Below, one piece after another: positions 1 through 9,364 of a stretch of DNA of 64,000 bases. The stretch's first letter is position 1; every line of letters begins with the position of its first letter. The notes beneath the pieces were generated by a model, which was not told the DNA's origin, did no database searches, and was given only the letters and a program-made list of their open reading frames with translations. Location: contig NZ_JBBCGP010000001.1 in NCBI RefSeq assembly GCF_037200945.1, positions 1,858,501 to 1,922,500 of the forward strand, given 5' to 3'. Made by a program: the position numbers and the translations under genes. This DNA is from Methylovirgula sp. Lineage in GTDB: Bacteria > Pseudomonadota > Alphaproteobacteria > Rhizobiales > Beijerinckiaceae.

Positions 1-37
1 GCAGCGTGTAATAGATTTCCTTGACCGCATAGGTCAT
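1..37 (-). CDS. queE: 7-carboxy-7-deazaguanine synthase, 5' end only
   Basis: The last 37 bases on the minus strand open with an ATG and read M-T-Y-A-V-K-E-I-Y-Y-T-L before leaving the window. This matches the start of QueE, the radical-SAM enzyme of queuosine and preQ0 synthesis, whose N-terminus usually reads S/T-Y-A-V-K-E-I-F/Y-Y-T-L-Q-G-E-G. Only 12 codons are visible, so the call rests on that N-terminal match. It is separated from trxA by a rho-independent terminator and so is probably transcribed independently. Confidence 0.6.
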   Translation of the reverse strand, partial: MTYAVKEIYYTL

Positions 38-74
38 CGGCGTTCGCTCGGAAATACTCTGAACCCGCAAGCAA

Positions 75-98
75 AAAGGACCTCTCGCGAGGTCCTTT
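75..98 (-). terminator. Rho-independent terminator after trxA
   Basis: A perfect 10-bp inverted repeat (AAAGGACCTC, loop TCGC, GAGGTCCTTT) is followed on the minus strand by a short T run (complement of the A run at 73-77). It lies 28 bases beyond the trxA stop and ends the addB-addA-trxA transcript. Confidence 0.8.
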
Positions 99-125
99 GG
101 CTAGCCCGGGACAGAAGCGGCGGGA

Positions 126-446
126 TCAGATGGCCGCAGCAATCCATTTCTTCAACTCGCCCTTCGGCGCGGCGCCAACCTTCTGCTGCGCGAGCTTGCC
201 GTCCTTGAAGAGAAGCAGGGTCGGGATGCTGCGAATGCCGAAAGCACCGGCGACGCCCGGGTTTTCATCGACATTGAGCTTCACGATCTTGACCTGGCCC
301 TTCATTTCCTCGGCGATTTCCTCGAGCGAGGGACCAATCATCTTACAGGGGCCGCACCATTCCGCCCAGAAATCGACCACGACGGGCTCGGACGCGCCCT
401 CGACCTCGGTTTTGAACGTGGCATCGGTAACTTTAACGGTGGCCAT
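126..446 (-). CDS. trxA: Thioredoxin
   Basis: Cytoplasmic dithiol-disulfide oxidoreductase of 106 residues that reduces protein disulfides with electrons from thioredoxin reductase. The active site WCGPC is present (Cys31 and Cys34) and the cis-proline motif S-I-P-T is at residues 73-76. The length is typical of thioredoxin 1. I chose the ATG at 446, which starts M-A-T-V-K-V-T-D; the frame is open further upstream to 575 but that part runs into addA and has no thioredoxin similarity. It is the last gene of the addB-addA-trxA series, an order common in Rhizobiales, and is followed by a terminator. Confidence 0.96.
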   Translation of the reverse strand: MATVKVTDATFKTEVEGASEPVVVDFWAEWCGPCKMIGPSLEEIAEEMKGQVKIVKLNVDENPGVAGAFGIRSIPTLLLFKDGKLAQQKVGAAPKGELKKWIAAAI

Positions 447-549
447 AGGGGCGCCTCTTGAACGCTGGCTGCGAGACCAAATTCGCGCAGTTTTCGTCAA
501 TTGAAAGTAGGAAGCAGGGCCCAAGCCGTCAAGCCGAGGCGCCTTTTCG

Positions 550-3500
550 TCAGGCCAGCCCTGCCAATGCCGCATCCAGTTGCAGCGCGGAAAGCTCGAC
601 GATCGCCGGCCCCTCCGTCCAGATCATCAGCATCCGTAGACGCTTGCCCGGCCAGAGGGGCGCGAGCACGGCGCGATAGAGTGCCATTTGCGTGAGATAG
701 TTTTCCGGCGTCGCCTCGGCCGCAAGGGGCGTGCCGGTCTTGTAGTCCGCGACGATCACCTCTGCCTCTGATTCGGCGATCCGGTCGATCTGGCCCAAAA
801 TTTCGCGGGTCTTTCCGTCGGGCAAGCTCGCCGTCCCGGCAATCCCGACCTCGGCGCGGGTGCGCGGGCCGAACAGCGCCGCGAGTGACGGCATTTCGAG
901 GACGTCCAATACCTGATCGATAAGGGTGCCGCGCGCCGTTTCGTCGAAGTCCGGCGCCCGCGCCTGCAAGAAAGCCTCCGCTGCCGTCCGCCGCCGCCCT
1001 GCTTCAACATCCGGGAGATATTGCAAGAGCGTATGTACGAGGCGGCCGCGGGCCAAGGCCGCGTGTCGCTCGGCGCTCGGCGGCGGCAGGTCGGGTTCGC
1101 CAGCCGCCAAGGCGCTCGATGGCCGCAATGGTGGTGCGGGCGAGGTCTCAGCCGGCGCGCGCGTCAACAGCCAGGGGGGCAGCGGTGCTTCCGTTCGGGA
1201 GGCCGCTGCCGCGATATCGATAAAAGGTCCGTCTTCGCCGGGCGCCTCGTAACGCCAGATCGTCTCGTCCTTGTCCCAGAAGGCTGGCATGTCGACAAAA
1301 GCATCGCTGCGCGTCGCTGTGATCATCGCGCCCCAGCAAAGCGCGCTCGGCTCGTTCCTGCGATAGAAGCCGCTGATGTAGAGCCGCTCCTCAGCCCGCG
1401 TCATCGCGACGTAAAGCAGACGGCGATGTTCGTTCTCGGCCTCGTCGCGCGCCGTCTGCCGCGCCTCGACAACGGCATCAGGATCGTCATCCTTGCGCGG
1501 CGACCAGGCGAGAATTTTGCCGTCCGATTCGCGCAGCGGAAGCAGGTGAATTTTCGCGTCATGCCGGGCACTCGGCGCGCCGCACGTGTCCGGCAAAAAG
1601 ACGATTTTCGCCTCAAGTCCTTTGGCGGCATGAACGGTCATCACCCGCACCGCGTCAACGGCGGCTTCCATATCGCGCTTGATCGAGAGTTCGAGGCTTT
1701 CAATCTCGGCGAGGAACGCGGGCAGCGACCGGGTGCCATCCTTTTCCGCGCGCAGGGCAAGGCGCACGAATTCATCCATGGCATCGCAGGCTTCCGGGCC
1801 AAGCCTTGCTTCCATCGCGCGGCGGCCGCCGTCCTCGGAGAGCAGACGCGCGTAGAAGTCGAAAGCCGTCCCTGCTGTCCGCGCACGCCAACGCGCAATG
1901 GTCTGGTAGGCCGCTTTATCCCTGGCCTCGCCGGATTGGCCAAGCGCCGCAAACAGCGAGCCTTTCCGATTCGGCGCAAGGCGCAACAGGTCGTCATCGT
2001 CGAAGCCGATCAGCGGCGACTTCAACACGGCGGCGAGCGTGAGATCGTCCTGCGGCAGCAAGGCTGCATGACCGGCAGCGATCAGATCCATCACCGCGAT
2101 GTGGGCAAGGAGATCGAGCCGGTCGGCACCGGCCACCGGCACGCGCGCCTGTTTCAGCGCGCGGATCATGGCATCAAAGAGCGCATTGCGCGTGCGCACG
2201 AGGATCAGCACGTCGCCCGCCGTGATGGGGCGGAAGTGCTCCAGCTTCGTGTCATAGACGCGCTCACCGGAGTTCGGCGCGATCAGCGCGGCGATCTTTT
2301 TCGCGACACGGCCCGCAAGTACATTCGCGGGATCGCTCTCGTCGAGAAGATCGAGCGGCAATTTCCAATCTTCCCGCTCCTCGCGCTCCTCGCCCTTCAC
2401 CGGCTCCCAGATTTCGATCAGGCCGGGCAATGATTGTTTCAGCGATTCATGTCCCATCCACACATCGGCCGAGACAAGGCCACGCTGATGGGCTTCTGCC
2501 GCGAATACGCGGTCGACGGCGTCGATAACAGCAGGGACGGAGCGGAACGAGGTTTTCAGTTGCACGTTCTCGAACGTCTGCTCCGCATCCTGGAATTTCT
2601 TTGCAAAGCTTTCACGCATCGCGTGGAACATATCCGGCGCCGCGCCTTGAAAAGAAAAGATCGACTGTTTCTCGTCGCCGACGGCGAAGAAGGTCCGTGT
2701 CTGGCTGCGGCTGCCCGCACCGGCGAAGAATTCGCTCGCGAGATGTTCGAGAATGCGCCATTGCGCCGGGCTCGTATCCTGCGCTTCGTCAACGAGAATA
2801 TGGTCGATGCCAGAATCGAGCTTGTAGAGAACCCAGCGCGCATCGGAGCGCTCGAAAAGCGCCAGCGTGCGATCGATCAGATCGTCGAAATCCAATTTTC
2901 CGCGCTGCGCCTTCGCGGCTTCGTAGCGGGCGAAGATCGCCGCGACGAGTGCCGTCAGTGCGACTGACTTTTCGAGACACGCAGCGGCTTTGCGCAGCGC
3001 GCGGAGGCGATCCAGCCTTTCCCGTTCTTGCAAAAGTGCATCGGCGAGGTCGGGGCGCTTGACGGCCGGCGTCTTCGTCAGCAATGTTTTTCGCGGCTCT
3101 CCCTTTTGCGTGAAGAAAATTTCCAAAAAAGCTTCAAGGCAATCCGAGAGTTTGCCGTGCTGATGTGCGGCTAACGCCGCAAGCAACAGATCAGCTTTCT
3201 CTTGGTCGGTCGGAAGACCCTCACGAAGAAATTCCGCGAATTCGCGCCAGCGCGCCGGGCCGATGCCGCCTTCGATCATTTCGGTTTCGATCGTCGTGAC
3301 GCTTGTACCGTCGGACACACCGAGCGCACCGGCGAGTTCGCGCGCGGCACGGTCCGAATCGTGATGCCGCAATAGTTCGCGATATTTCATCGCTTCCCTG
3401 AGCAGGACGCTGAATTCGTCTTCAGAGGTCTCTGTGGCGAGCGTCTTCAGCGCCGCGCCGAGCGCGCCGCCGTCGCGTTCCGCTCGCGTCAGGGCCTCGC

Positions 3501-3984
3501 GCCGCGCCAATACCAGCAATTCGGCTTCGCCAAGATCGTCCAGCACCTCAAAGCGCCCCGGCACGTTGGCCTCGAACGGGAAGAGATGCAGCAGCCGTTC
3601 GCAAAAGCCGTGGATCGTATGAATCTTCAGGCCGCCCGGCGTCTCGACGGTGCGGGCGAAGAGACGGCGCGCGAAAATCAGCGCGCCAGCATCGATCTTC
3701 GGTGCACCGATCTCGGCGAGCGCCTTGGCGAGCCCAACATCGTCGAGGGCTGTCCAGTCGGAGAGCGCCTTGAAGACGCGCTCAGCCATATTGGCCGCCG
3801 CCGCTTTGGTGAAGGTGAGACACAGGATTTTCGCTGGCGGCACGCCGTCGAGCAGAAGCCGCAGCACACGCTGCGCCAGCACATGCGTCTTGCCCGACCC
3901 GGCATTGGCCGAAACCCAGACGGAGGCCGCAGGATCGGATGCTTTCCGCTGCAAATCGGTGACGTGTTTCGGAACCGCCCTCAC
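550..3984 (-). CDS. addA: Double-strand break repair helicase-nuclease AddA
   Basis: UvrD/Rep-family helicase subunit of the AddAB helicase-nuclease, which resects double-strand ends for RecA-dependent recombination and is the RecBCD counterpart in alphaproteobacteria. About 1144 residues. Walker A is SANAGSGKT at residues 25-33, Walker B is in ILVDEAQDTSP, and the C-terminal PD-(D/E)XK nuclease motif is in VIVADYKTG. I place the start at GTG 3984 because it makes a 4-bp GTGA overlap with the addB stop and gives a family-like N-terminus. An ATG at 4011 would add nine residues. The gene is translationally coupled to addB. Confidence 0.93.
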   Translation of the reverse strand: MRAVPKHVTDLQRKASDPAASVWVSANAGSGKTHVLAQRVLRLLLDGVPPAKILCLTFTKAAAANMAERVFKALSDWTALDDVGLAKALAEIGAPKIDAGALIFARRLFARTVETPGGLKIHTIHGFCERLLHLFPFEANVPGRFEVLDDLGEAELLVLARREALTRAERDGGALGAALKTLATETSEDEFSVLLREAMKYRELLRHHDSDRAARELAGALGVSDGTSVTTIETEMIEGGIGPARWREFAEFLREGLPTDQEKADLLLAALAAHQHGKLSDCLEAFLEIFFTQKGEPRKTLLTKTPAVKRPDLADALLQERERLDRLRALRKAAACLEKSVALTALVAAIFARYEAAKAQRGKLDFDDLIDRTLALFERSDARWVLYKLDSGIDHILVDEAQDTSPAQWRILEHLASEFFAGAGSRSQTRTFFAVGDEKQSIFSFQGAAPDMFHAMRESFAKKFQDAEQTFENVQLKTSFRSVPAVIDAVDRVFAAEAHQRGLVSADVWMGHESLKQSLPGLIEIWEPVKGEEREEREDWKLPLDLLDESDPANVLAGRVAKKIAALIAPNSGERVYDTKLEHFRPITAGDVLILVRTRNALFDAMIRALKQARVPVAGADRLDLLAHIAVMDLIAAGHAALLPQDDLTLAAVLKSPLIGFDDDDLLRLAPNRKGSLFAALGQSGEARDKAAYQTIARWRARTAGTAFDFYARLLSEDGGRRAMEARLGPEACDAMDEFVRLALRAEKDGTRSLPAFLAEIESLELSIKRDMEAAVDAVRVMTVHAAKGLEAKIVFLPDTCGAPSARHDAKIHLLPLRESDGKILAWSPRKDDDPDAVVEARQTARDEAENEHRRLLYVAMTRAEERLYISGFYRRNEPSALCWGAMITATRSDAFVDMPAFWDKDETIWRYEAPGEDGPFIDIAAAASRTEAPLPPWLLTRAPAETSPAPPLRPSSALAAGEPDLPPPSAERHAALARGRLVHTLLQYLPDVEAGRRRTAAEAFLQARAPDFDETARGTLIDQVLDVLEMPSLAALFGPRTRAEVGIAGTASLPDGKTREILGQIDRIAESEAEVIVADYKTGTPLAAEATPENYLTQMALYRAVLAPLWPGKRLRMLMIWTEGPAIVELSALQLDAALAGLA

Positions 3985-6900
3985 GCGCCGTCCTCGCGGC
4001 TTGCGGCCCATTCCTTGACGCGCGCGAGATGATCGTAAGCATTGTAGCGTGCGGCGAATTTCGGGTAGGGCCGCGCCGGATAGCCCGTCGCCGGATCGCG
4101 AAACTGATTCAACAGCGCGAGAAGCTCGTTGAAATGCCTTTCCGAAATTTCGGCCAGGGATTCGGGCGGGTTCTTGAATATGAGCGGCCGCTCGGCGCCA
4201 CCATCGCGCGAAAAGAGCTTCACATATATCGCTTCGGCGACCTCAATCCCATGCGCCAGTTCAAAAGCGCCGCGCCGCGCCATCGCCGCTTCGAGCGTCA
4301 ATTGCGGCGCGAAGCCAACACGCACTTCACTCACGCTGGGCGGCGTGCCGGTCTTGTAATCGATGAGGCTGACGCTGCCGTCGCCATGATGCTCGATCCG
4401 ATCGGCCGTGGCCGACAAAGTGAACGATGTGCCATCGCCGAGCACGATATTGATCGTACTTTTGTTTTCGACATCGATCTTCGTCAGCATCGGGCGGCGG
4501 CGAGATTCGAAGTCGAGATAGAAGGCGGCGGCCGCCTGCAAGCGCGGCCAGGCGAAAGCGGCGAAGTCAGGATCGGCCCGTTCGTCCTTGAATTTCGCAT
4601 CAAGTATTTCGGTGAAGATTGTCGCCGCGTCCTCAGGCAACGCACCAATCGCATAAAGCCGCCCGAAGTCTTCCAAAGCCGAATGTAAAAAGTTGCCGAT
4701 GCTGCGCCGGTCGCCGATCTCCGCCGGTTGCGGCAGTTCGCGCAGCTTCAGGCAAAATTCGGCATAGATCGCGTAAGGATCGCGCCGCAATGTCTCGATC
4801 CGCGTCACACTGAGACGCTGTGGGCGCAGATCGAGGGCCGGTTTCGGCGCCGGGCGTTTGATCGGCGGTACTTCAGCGTGCGGGCGATCGAGCGCGCGGG
4901 CGAGATCGAGATAATGTTCGCCTTTGTTGCGGCAGACTTTGAAAGCATCGCCCGCCAAAGCCGCGAGCCGCTGCACGAAGCGCGATTCGACCATCGGCGT
5001 CCCGTCGCGTTTTTTGGCGCGGCTGAGGATGACGCGCTCGTGCCCCATCGCCATGACGAAATCATGCGCCGTCTGGCCGATGCGCCGCTCTGGCGGCGTC
5101 AGGCCGAGCGCTTGCCGCATCGGGCGGTTGAGGAACGCATCGCTTTGCGCCTGCGGCGGCCAGACTGTCTCGTCGAGCCCGCCAAGCAGGATCACATCCG
5201 CCGGCATCAACCGGGCTTCGAGCAGGCCGAAAATCTTGAGCCGCGGATGCGTGCGCCGGGCGCGACGCAACACACGTTCGCCCATCACCTGTGCTAGAAA
5301 GATGCCGTAGCTCTGCGCATCGAAGCGCAGTTCCGGCGCCTGCGCCTGGATCAACTCGTCGAAAAGGTCTTCGAGCGCCATCGCATCGTCGCCCCGCAGG
5401 CCGCCTTCACCCGCGATGGCGGTGAGCGCGGCACGGTGCGCGCCGATCCATGTCTGCAAGTCTTGCGTGCCTGTCACGGCCTTGAGCGGCGCCAGTGCCG
5501 CTTCGAGCCGGTCAAGCAGGTCGGCGATTTTCGTCCAATCAATGTCGTCGAGCGCCTTTTGCGCCGGATGTGCGAAGGGGCTTTGCGAGTCTTTGCGATA
5601 GGCCGCGATGGCCGCTGCTTGCGTTGGAAATGTCGCGGCATGGCGCTCCTGCCGCAGGACGCCGATCTCGAACAGCGGCGCGCGTTCGAGAATTTCTTCC
5701 CGCGCGAGTCCAAGCCGTGTCATCGGATGGCCGAGCAGGGCGACAAGATCGGCGCCTTCGCCGCGCACAGCGGTGTCGATCGCCCGGAGTGCAAGGCTGC
5801 CGGTGGCGCTGGCGTTCAGGGGTTCGCCCGCCGAATCATCGATCTCGATTCCGAAACGCGTCAGTTCCGCACCGACCCGGCGGGCGAGATCCCGATCGGG
5901 CGTCACCAGCGCCGCGGTCGCGCCTGGTGTCTCCAGCACTTCGCGTAGAACGATGGCGAGCGCCAAGGCTTCCTCGCGCTCGTCCGCTGCCTCGATGAGA
6001 CTGAGGCCTTCGAGCGCCGCATCTATCTGCGAAAAGGCCGGCGACGCGCGAAAGCGCGTCCATTCTTCGGTCGTGTCGGCAGGGCGTAGGGCTTCGGAGA
6101 CGACTCGCGCGCGGGCGGCGGCCAACGGTGTTGGTTCGCCAAGCTCCGTCACCTCGGCGCGCGACACGCCGAGCATCGATAGCAAACGGCGCAACGCTGC
6201 TTGCGGATGACCAAAGCCGGGATCGCCGACATCTGTCGAACCGATCTGTCGCCAGGCCGTCTCATCAAGATTTTGATCGAGGCCCGGCAGGACGACGGCG
6301 CCATTGGGCGCGGCGGCCAGCGCGGCCAGCAAGCGCGCGGTGGCGCGATTGGTGCCGGTCGAGCCGATCGCGATGATCGGGCCTTTGGTCTGCCTGGCCT
6401 GGATTTGCGCGATTTGCGCCTCGACCAGCAGAACCTGCCTCTGTGCCGCGTCAATCAGATAGTGGCTGGCTAAAATCTTCGGCCATTCGCCGATCGCGAT
6501 GTTCAGAAAGTCGAGCGTGATGCGCCAATATTGATCGAAGTCGGGCAGGACGAGCGGATCGAGCTGCGCCCAGGCGACATCCTCGATGATCATCTCGTCG
6601 ATCAGCGCGGCAAGCTCGCCGCCGAGATGCCAAGCGTCTGCGGCGGAGGTGCCGACGAGGCATGGTTCGCGCGGGTCTGCGTCGCGCCGGCCATCTGCGT
6701 CGATCGAGATGACGGCGCCCTGAAGCGCTTTCGCCCAGATATGGACGAGATGCGCAAGCTGCATCCGACGCCAGATGTCGTTGGCGGCCTGAGGCAGGCT
6801 CGTATCCGGCGCGGCAAAGCCGGGCATTGCGAAGATTAAATCGTTCTCCGTCGCCTCAAGGCCGCCGAGCGGCAGGATGCGGGGCAGGAGGGTGGCGGGG

Positions 6901-7151
6901 CGGCCGAGCGCGCGAGCGAATTCGTCGGCAAGTGCGCGTGCCGCACGTTGTGTCGGCACATAGATCGTCGCATCGGCGAGTTCAAGAGCGCTCAGGGCGC
7001 GGGAAAAACCCGCGACGATTCGGCCGTCGAGCAGCGCACCGACAAAACATTCAAGAAACGGCGCGCCCGGCGCGATGGTGAAGACTTTTTTTTGAGGCAT
7101 GATGTCAGGCACCGCCGCTCCGGCGCCACGACTCGCGGCGCCGTCGATCAT
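3981..7151 (-). CDS. addB: Double-strand break repair protein AddB
   Basis: Partner subunit of AddA with an inactivated helicase-like fold and a C-terminal nuclease domain that degrades the complementary strand. Up to 1056 residues. The C-terminal nuclease motif is visible in SLIDYKTGTPP followed by the Q-rich QLTLEA segment typical of RecB-family nucleases. Two starts are possible: ATG 7151, and ATG 7100, which begins M-P-Q-K-K-V-F-T-I-A-P-G and fits the usual AddB N-terminus better. A run of eight A residues follows the second start. Its stop overlaps the addA start. The spacing to zapA upstream is short, so the genes may be co-transcribed. Confidence 0.92.
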   Translation of the reverse strand: MIDGAASRGAGAAVPDIMPQKKVFTIAPGAPFLECFVGALLDGRIVAGFSRALSALELADATIYVPTQRAARALADEFARALGRPATLLPRILPLGGLEATENDLIFAMPGFAAPDTSLPQAANDIWRRMQLAHLVHIWAKALQGAVISIDADGRRDADPREPCLVGTSAADAWHLGGELAALIDEMIIEDVAWAQLDPLVLPDFDQYWRITLDFLNIAIGEWPKILASHYLIDAAQRQVLLVEAQIAQIQARQTKGPIIAIGSTGTNRATARLLAALAAAPNGAVVLPGLDQNLDETAWRQIGSTDVGDPGFGHPQAALRRLLSMLGVSRAEVTELGEPTPLAAARARVVSEALRPADTTEEWTRFRASPAFSQIDAALEGLSLIEAADEREEALALAIVLREVLETPGATAALVTPDRDLARRVGAELTRFGIEIDDSAGEPLNASATGSLALRAIDTAVRGEGADLVALLGHPMTRLGLAREEILERAPLFEIGVLRQERHAATFPTQAAAIAAYRKDSQSPFAHPAQKALDDIDWTKIADLLDRLEAALAPLKAVTGTQDLQTWIGAHRAALTAIAGEGGLRGDDAMALEDLFDELIQAQAPELRFDAQSYGIFLAQVMGERVLRRARRTHPRLKIFGLLEARLMPADVILLGGLDETVWPPQAQSDAFLNRPMRQALGLTPPERRIGQTAHDFVMAMGHERVILSRAKKRDGTPMVESRFVQRLAALAGDAFKVCRNKGEHYLDLARALDRPHAEVPPIKRPAPKPALDLRPQRLSVTRIETLRRDPYAIYAEFCLKLRELPQPAEIGDRRSIGNFLHSALEDFGRLYAIGALPEDAATIFTEILDAKFKDERADPDFAAFAWPRLQAAAAFYLDFESRRRPMLTKIDVENKSTINIVLGDGTSFTLSATADRIEHHGDGSVSLIDYKTGTPPSVSEVRVGFAPQLTLEAAMARRGAFELAHGIEVAEAIYVKLFSRDGGAERPLIFKNPPESLAEISERHFNELLALLNQFRDPATGYPARPYPKFAARYNAYDHLARVKEWAASREDGA

Positions 7152-7168
7152 TCTGCCTGAAAAACCGC

Positions 7169-7537
7169 CTAGCTGCGACTGAGCGTGTTGAGATTCTGCG
7201 CCACGCGCTCAACCCGCGCGGCCGTCTCGCCGATCGAATCGGCCAGCCGATCCGCCCATTCGTCGCGCTCACTCGTCCGGTCAGTCTCTTTCGACGTGAG
7301 ATTGAGAATTTCGACGTCGAGTTCAGTGATCCGGCGCTTGGCTTCGACGAGTTCGTCGGCGATCGTAATGGCGGCCATGATGGTCAGCCGCTGATCGCCG
7401 ATTTCGCCGAAATCCTTTTTGAGCTTTTCGATCCGCTGGTCAATTTGCCGGGCAAGACCTTGCAGATGTGCTTCTTCGCCCTCGCCACAGGCGACCCTGT
7501 AAACGTGCTTGGCGATGGTAACCGTTACTTGAGCCAT
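7169..7537 (-). CDS. zapA: Cell division protein ZapA
   Basis: FtsZ-ring-associated protein that bundles FtsZ protofilaments at the division site. 122 residues from the ATG at 7537 (M-A-Q-V-T-V-T-I). The N-terminal segment V-T-I-A-K-H-V-Y-R-V-A-C-G-E-G-E-E is the ZapA globular head and the rest is a predicted coiled coil with heptad-like E/L/R spacing. An upstream GTG-rich extension to 7552 is open but lacks similarity. It sits 22 bases downstream of a DUF4164 gene on the same strand, an arrangement typical of Rhizobiales. Confidence 0.9.
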   Translation of the reverse strand: MAQVTVTIAKHVYRVACGEGEEAHLQGLARQIDQRIEKLKKDFGEIGDQRLTIMAAITIADELVEAKRRITELDVEILNLTSKETDRTSERDEWADRLADSIGETAARVERVAQNLNTLSRS

Positions 7538-7558
7538 GACGCATACCCCCACAGACGC

Positions 7559-7840
7559 TTACATCACGACGTGCGATATCATCTCTTCGATCGTCTCACG
7601 CGCCTTCGCAAGCCGGCGCGCGACCTCGTTATTGGCCAGTTCCAGAGATTGCGAGCGCGCGACAGCGCCGTCAAGCTCAACGGCGAGCCGCGCACGGTCA
7701 TCCTGCAGGACCGCAAACTCTTCTTCGATATCGGTGCGCTGGGCGGCCGTTTTCAAACGGCGTTCGGTCGCCGCCTCAAGTTGATCCAATGCAACTGTAA
7801 GGCGCTTCAGCGCATGGTCTAGTCGATTGGCACTCGTCAT
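7559..7840 (-). CDS. DUF4164 coiled-coil protein
   Basis: Small protein of 93 residues, almost entirely charged and helical (L-D-H-A-L-K-R-L, L-D-Q-L-E-A-A-T-E-R-R), consistent with a single coiled coil. It matches the DUF4164 family by composition, length and position immediately upstream of zapA. No biochemical function is known; a role linked to ZapA or the divisome is inferred only from co-occurrence. The stop is 21 bases from the zapA start codon, so the two are almost certainly one transcript. Confidence 0.75.
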   Translation of the reverse strand: MTSANRLDHALKRLTVALDQLEAATERRLKTAAQRTDIEEEFAVLQDDRARLAVELDGAVARSQSLELANNEVARRLAKARETIEEMISHVVM

Positions 7841-8356
7841 CGAATTCTAATCCACGAATTGCTGATTAGGCGCCGGTTCATTTACCGCGTCAACGCTGGC
7901 GCGAACCTATTCACAGTCAATTCACGTGGACGAACCGATACTTAAACGATATGCGACGGGCTTTCTACGCGGCGGCGTTGCGTGCGGTGCAGCAATTTGG
8001 TTTCGACCAATTGCCAATAACTTGGGCGTGGCAGTTTAGGCGAAACAAAACCCACCTTGGCATGTTTAGGGGCGGCGCGGCTCTGCCCGCGCGTTGATAC
8101 GGAGGAAGATTGATGAAACCCGCGGCAGTTCACAATGCACGAAATCTTCCTGATCCGCGACTGCCCTCGATCTTAACTATCTGAAAAATTTTCATATTTA
8201 TCTCACAACGGCCCATTTTGTCGGCGGTGAGTACGGCGAATCACAATCGATTGGACAATTTGCAGACGAATTGACTTCCAAACCGGCGCTCATCTGCATA
8301 ACAAGATGGCGCCAACCTAGGCCTGCGCTTTATGCGCCCAAAAGGAGCGGACGTTT
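7841..8356. other. Divergent intergenic region before gap
   Basis: About 516 bases lie between the DUF4164 gene (minus) and gap (plus), so it should hold two divergent promoters. The transketolase gene that often precedes gap in this order is not here. The only coding signal I can see is a 23-codon frame at 8113 with a strong Shine-Dalgarno, listed separately. A GC-poor stretch around 8180-8215 could mark promoter DNA, but I cannot assign -35/-10 boxes with a convincing spacing. Confidence 0.5.
8113..8184 (+). CDS. Possible 23-residue leader or small protein
   Basis: ATG at 8113 is preceded by GGAGGAAG at 8101-8108 at good spacing and followed by 22 further sense codons and a TGA. The peptide begins M-K-P-A-A-V-H-N. 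No run of one amino acid that would suggest classical attenuation is present. It ends 172 bases before gap. The strong ribosome-binding site is the only support; chance is a real alternative. Confidence 0.2.
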   Translation: MKPAAVHNARNLPDPRLPSILTI

Positions 8357-9364
8357 ATGGTGGTGAATGTTGCAATCAACGGCTTTGGACGCATCGGCCG
8401 CAATGTTCTGCGGGCCATTGCCGAGTCCGGACGCCGGGATATTAACGTCGTCGCCATCAACGATCTGGGTCCGGTCGAAACCAATGCGCATCTTTTGCGT
8501 TTCGACTCTGTGCATGGGCGTTTCCCGGGCGAGGTGAAAGTCGATGGCGACACCATCGACATTGGCCGCGGCCCGATCAAGGTAACGGCAGTGCGCGACC
8601 CGGCTGGACTCCCGCATAGCGCGCTCGGCGTCGACATTGTGCTCGAATGTTCCGGCGTGTTCACGTCGAAGGCGAAAGCCTCGGCGCATTTGAAGGCGGG
8701 AGCCAAGCGCGTTCTTATTTCGGCACCAGCCGATGAAGCGGATCTGACAGTCGTGTATGGCGTAAACCACGATAAGCTTTTGCCCGAGCATCGCGTCGTT
8801 TCGAATGCCTCCTGCACCACAAACTGCTTGGCGCCGGTCGCCAAAGTGCTCAACGACGCCATTGGCATCGAGCACGGTTTCATGACGACGATCCATTCCT
8901 ATACTGGCGATCAGCCGACGCTCGACACGCTGCACAAGGATCTCTACCGAGCGCGTGCGGCATCTCTTTCGATGATTCCGACGACGACCGGCGCGGCGAA
9001 GGCCGTCGGTCTCGTCCTGCCCGAGCTCAAGGGCAAGCTCGATGGTTCGTCAATTCGCGTGCCGACGCCGAACGTGTCGATGATCGATTTCAAATTCGTC
9101 GCCAAGCGCACGACAACGCCCGGCGAAATCACCGATGCGATCAAACGCGCGGCGGAGCAGCAGCTCAAGGGCATCCTCAGCTTCACGGACAGCCCGAACG
9201 TTTCAATCGATTTCAATCACGATCCGCACTCATCCATATTCCATGTCGATCAGACCAAGGTCATCGACGGCACGTTCGTCCGTGTCCTCTCGTGGTATGA
9301 TAACGAATGGGGTTTTTCCAACCGGATGGCGGATACGGCAGTGGCGATGGGGAAACTTGGATGA
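8357..9364 (+). CDS. gap: Glyceraldehyde-3-phosphate dehydrogenase, type I
   Basis: Tetrameric NAD(P)-dependent enzyme interconverting glyceraldehyde 3-phosphate and 1,3-bisphosphoglycerate. 335 residues. Rossmann motif N-G-F-G-R-I-G-R at residues 8-15, catalytic Cys153 in SNASCTTNCLAP, and the conserved C-terminal W-Y-D-N-E-W-G-F-S-N. The acidic residue at position 36 (I-N-D-L) fits NAD use. A Shine-Dalgarno AAAGGAG sits about ten bases before the ATG. It is followed by pgk with a 4-bp ATGA overlap, so the two are translationally coupled. Confidence 0.96.
   Translation: MVVNVAINGFGRIGRNVLRAIAESGRRDINVVAINDLGPVETNAHLLRFDSVHGRFPGEVKVDGDTIDIGRGPIKVTAVRDPAGLPHSALGVDIVLECSGVFTSKAKASAHLKAGAKRVLISAPADEADLTVVYGVNHDKLLPEHRVVSNASCTTNCLAPVAKVLNDAIGIEHGFMTTIHSYTGDQPTLDTLHKDLYRARAASLSMIPTTTGAAKAVGLVLPELKGKLDGSSIRVPTPNVSMIDFKFVAKRTTTPGEITDAIKRAAEQQLKGILSFTDSPNVSIDFNHDPHSSIFHVDQTKVIDGTFVRVLSWYDNEWGFSNRMADTAVAMGKLG

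Noticed and set aside
1021..2433. Long open frame of 470 codons on the plus strand inside addA
   Set aside because: Antisense shadow of the GC-rich addA gene, with no ribosome-binding site or family features and high Arg content.
7942..8133. 63-codon minus-strand frame in the gap leader
   Set aside because: No similarity and no start context; overlaps the better supported 23-codon frame.
7841..8356. Possible 6S RNA next to zapA
   Set aside because: 6S RNA usually follows zapA, but here only 17-31 bases separate zapA from addB and no 6S-like hairpin is visible in the leader on the other side.
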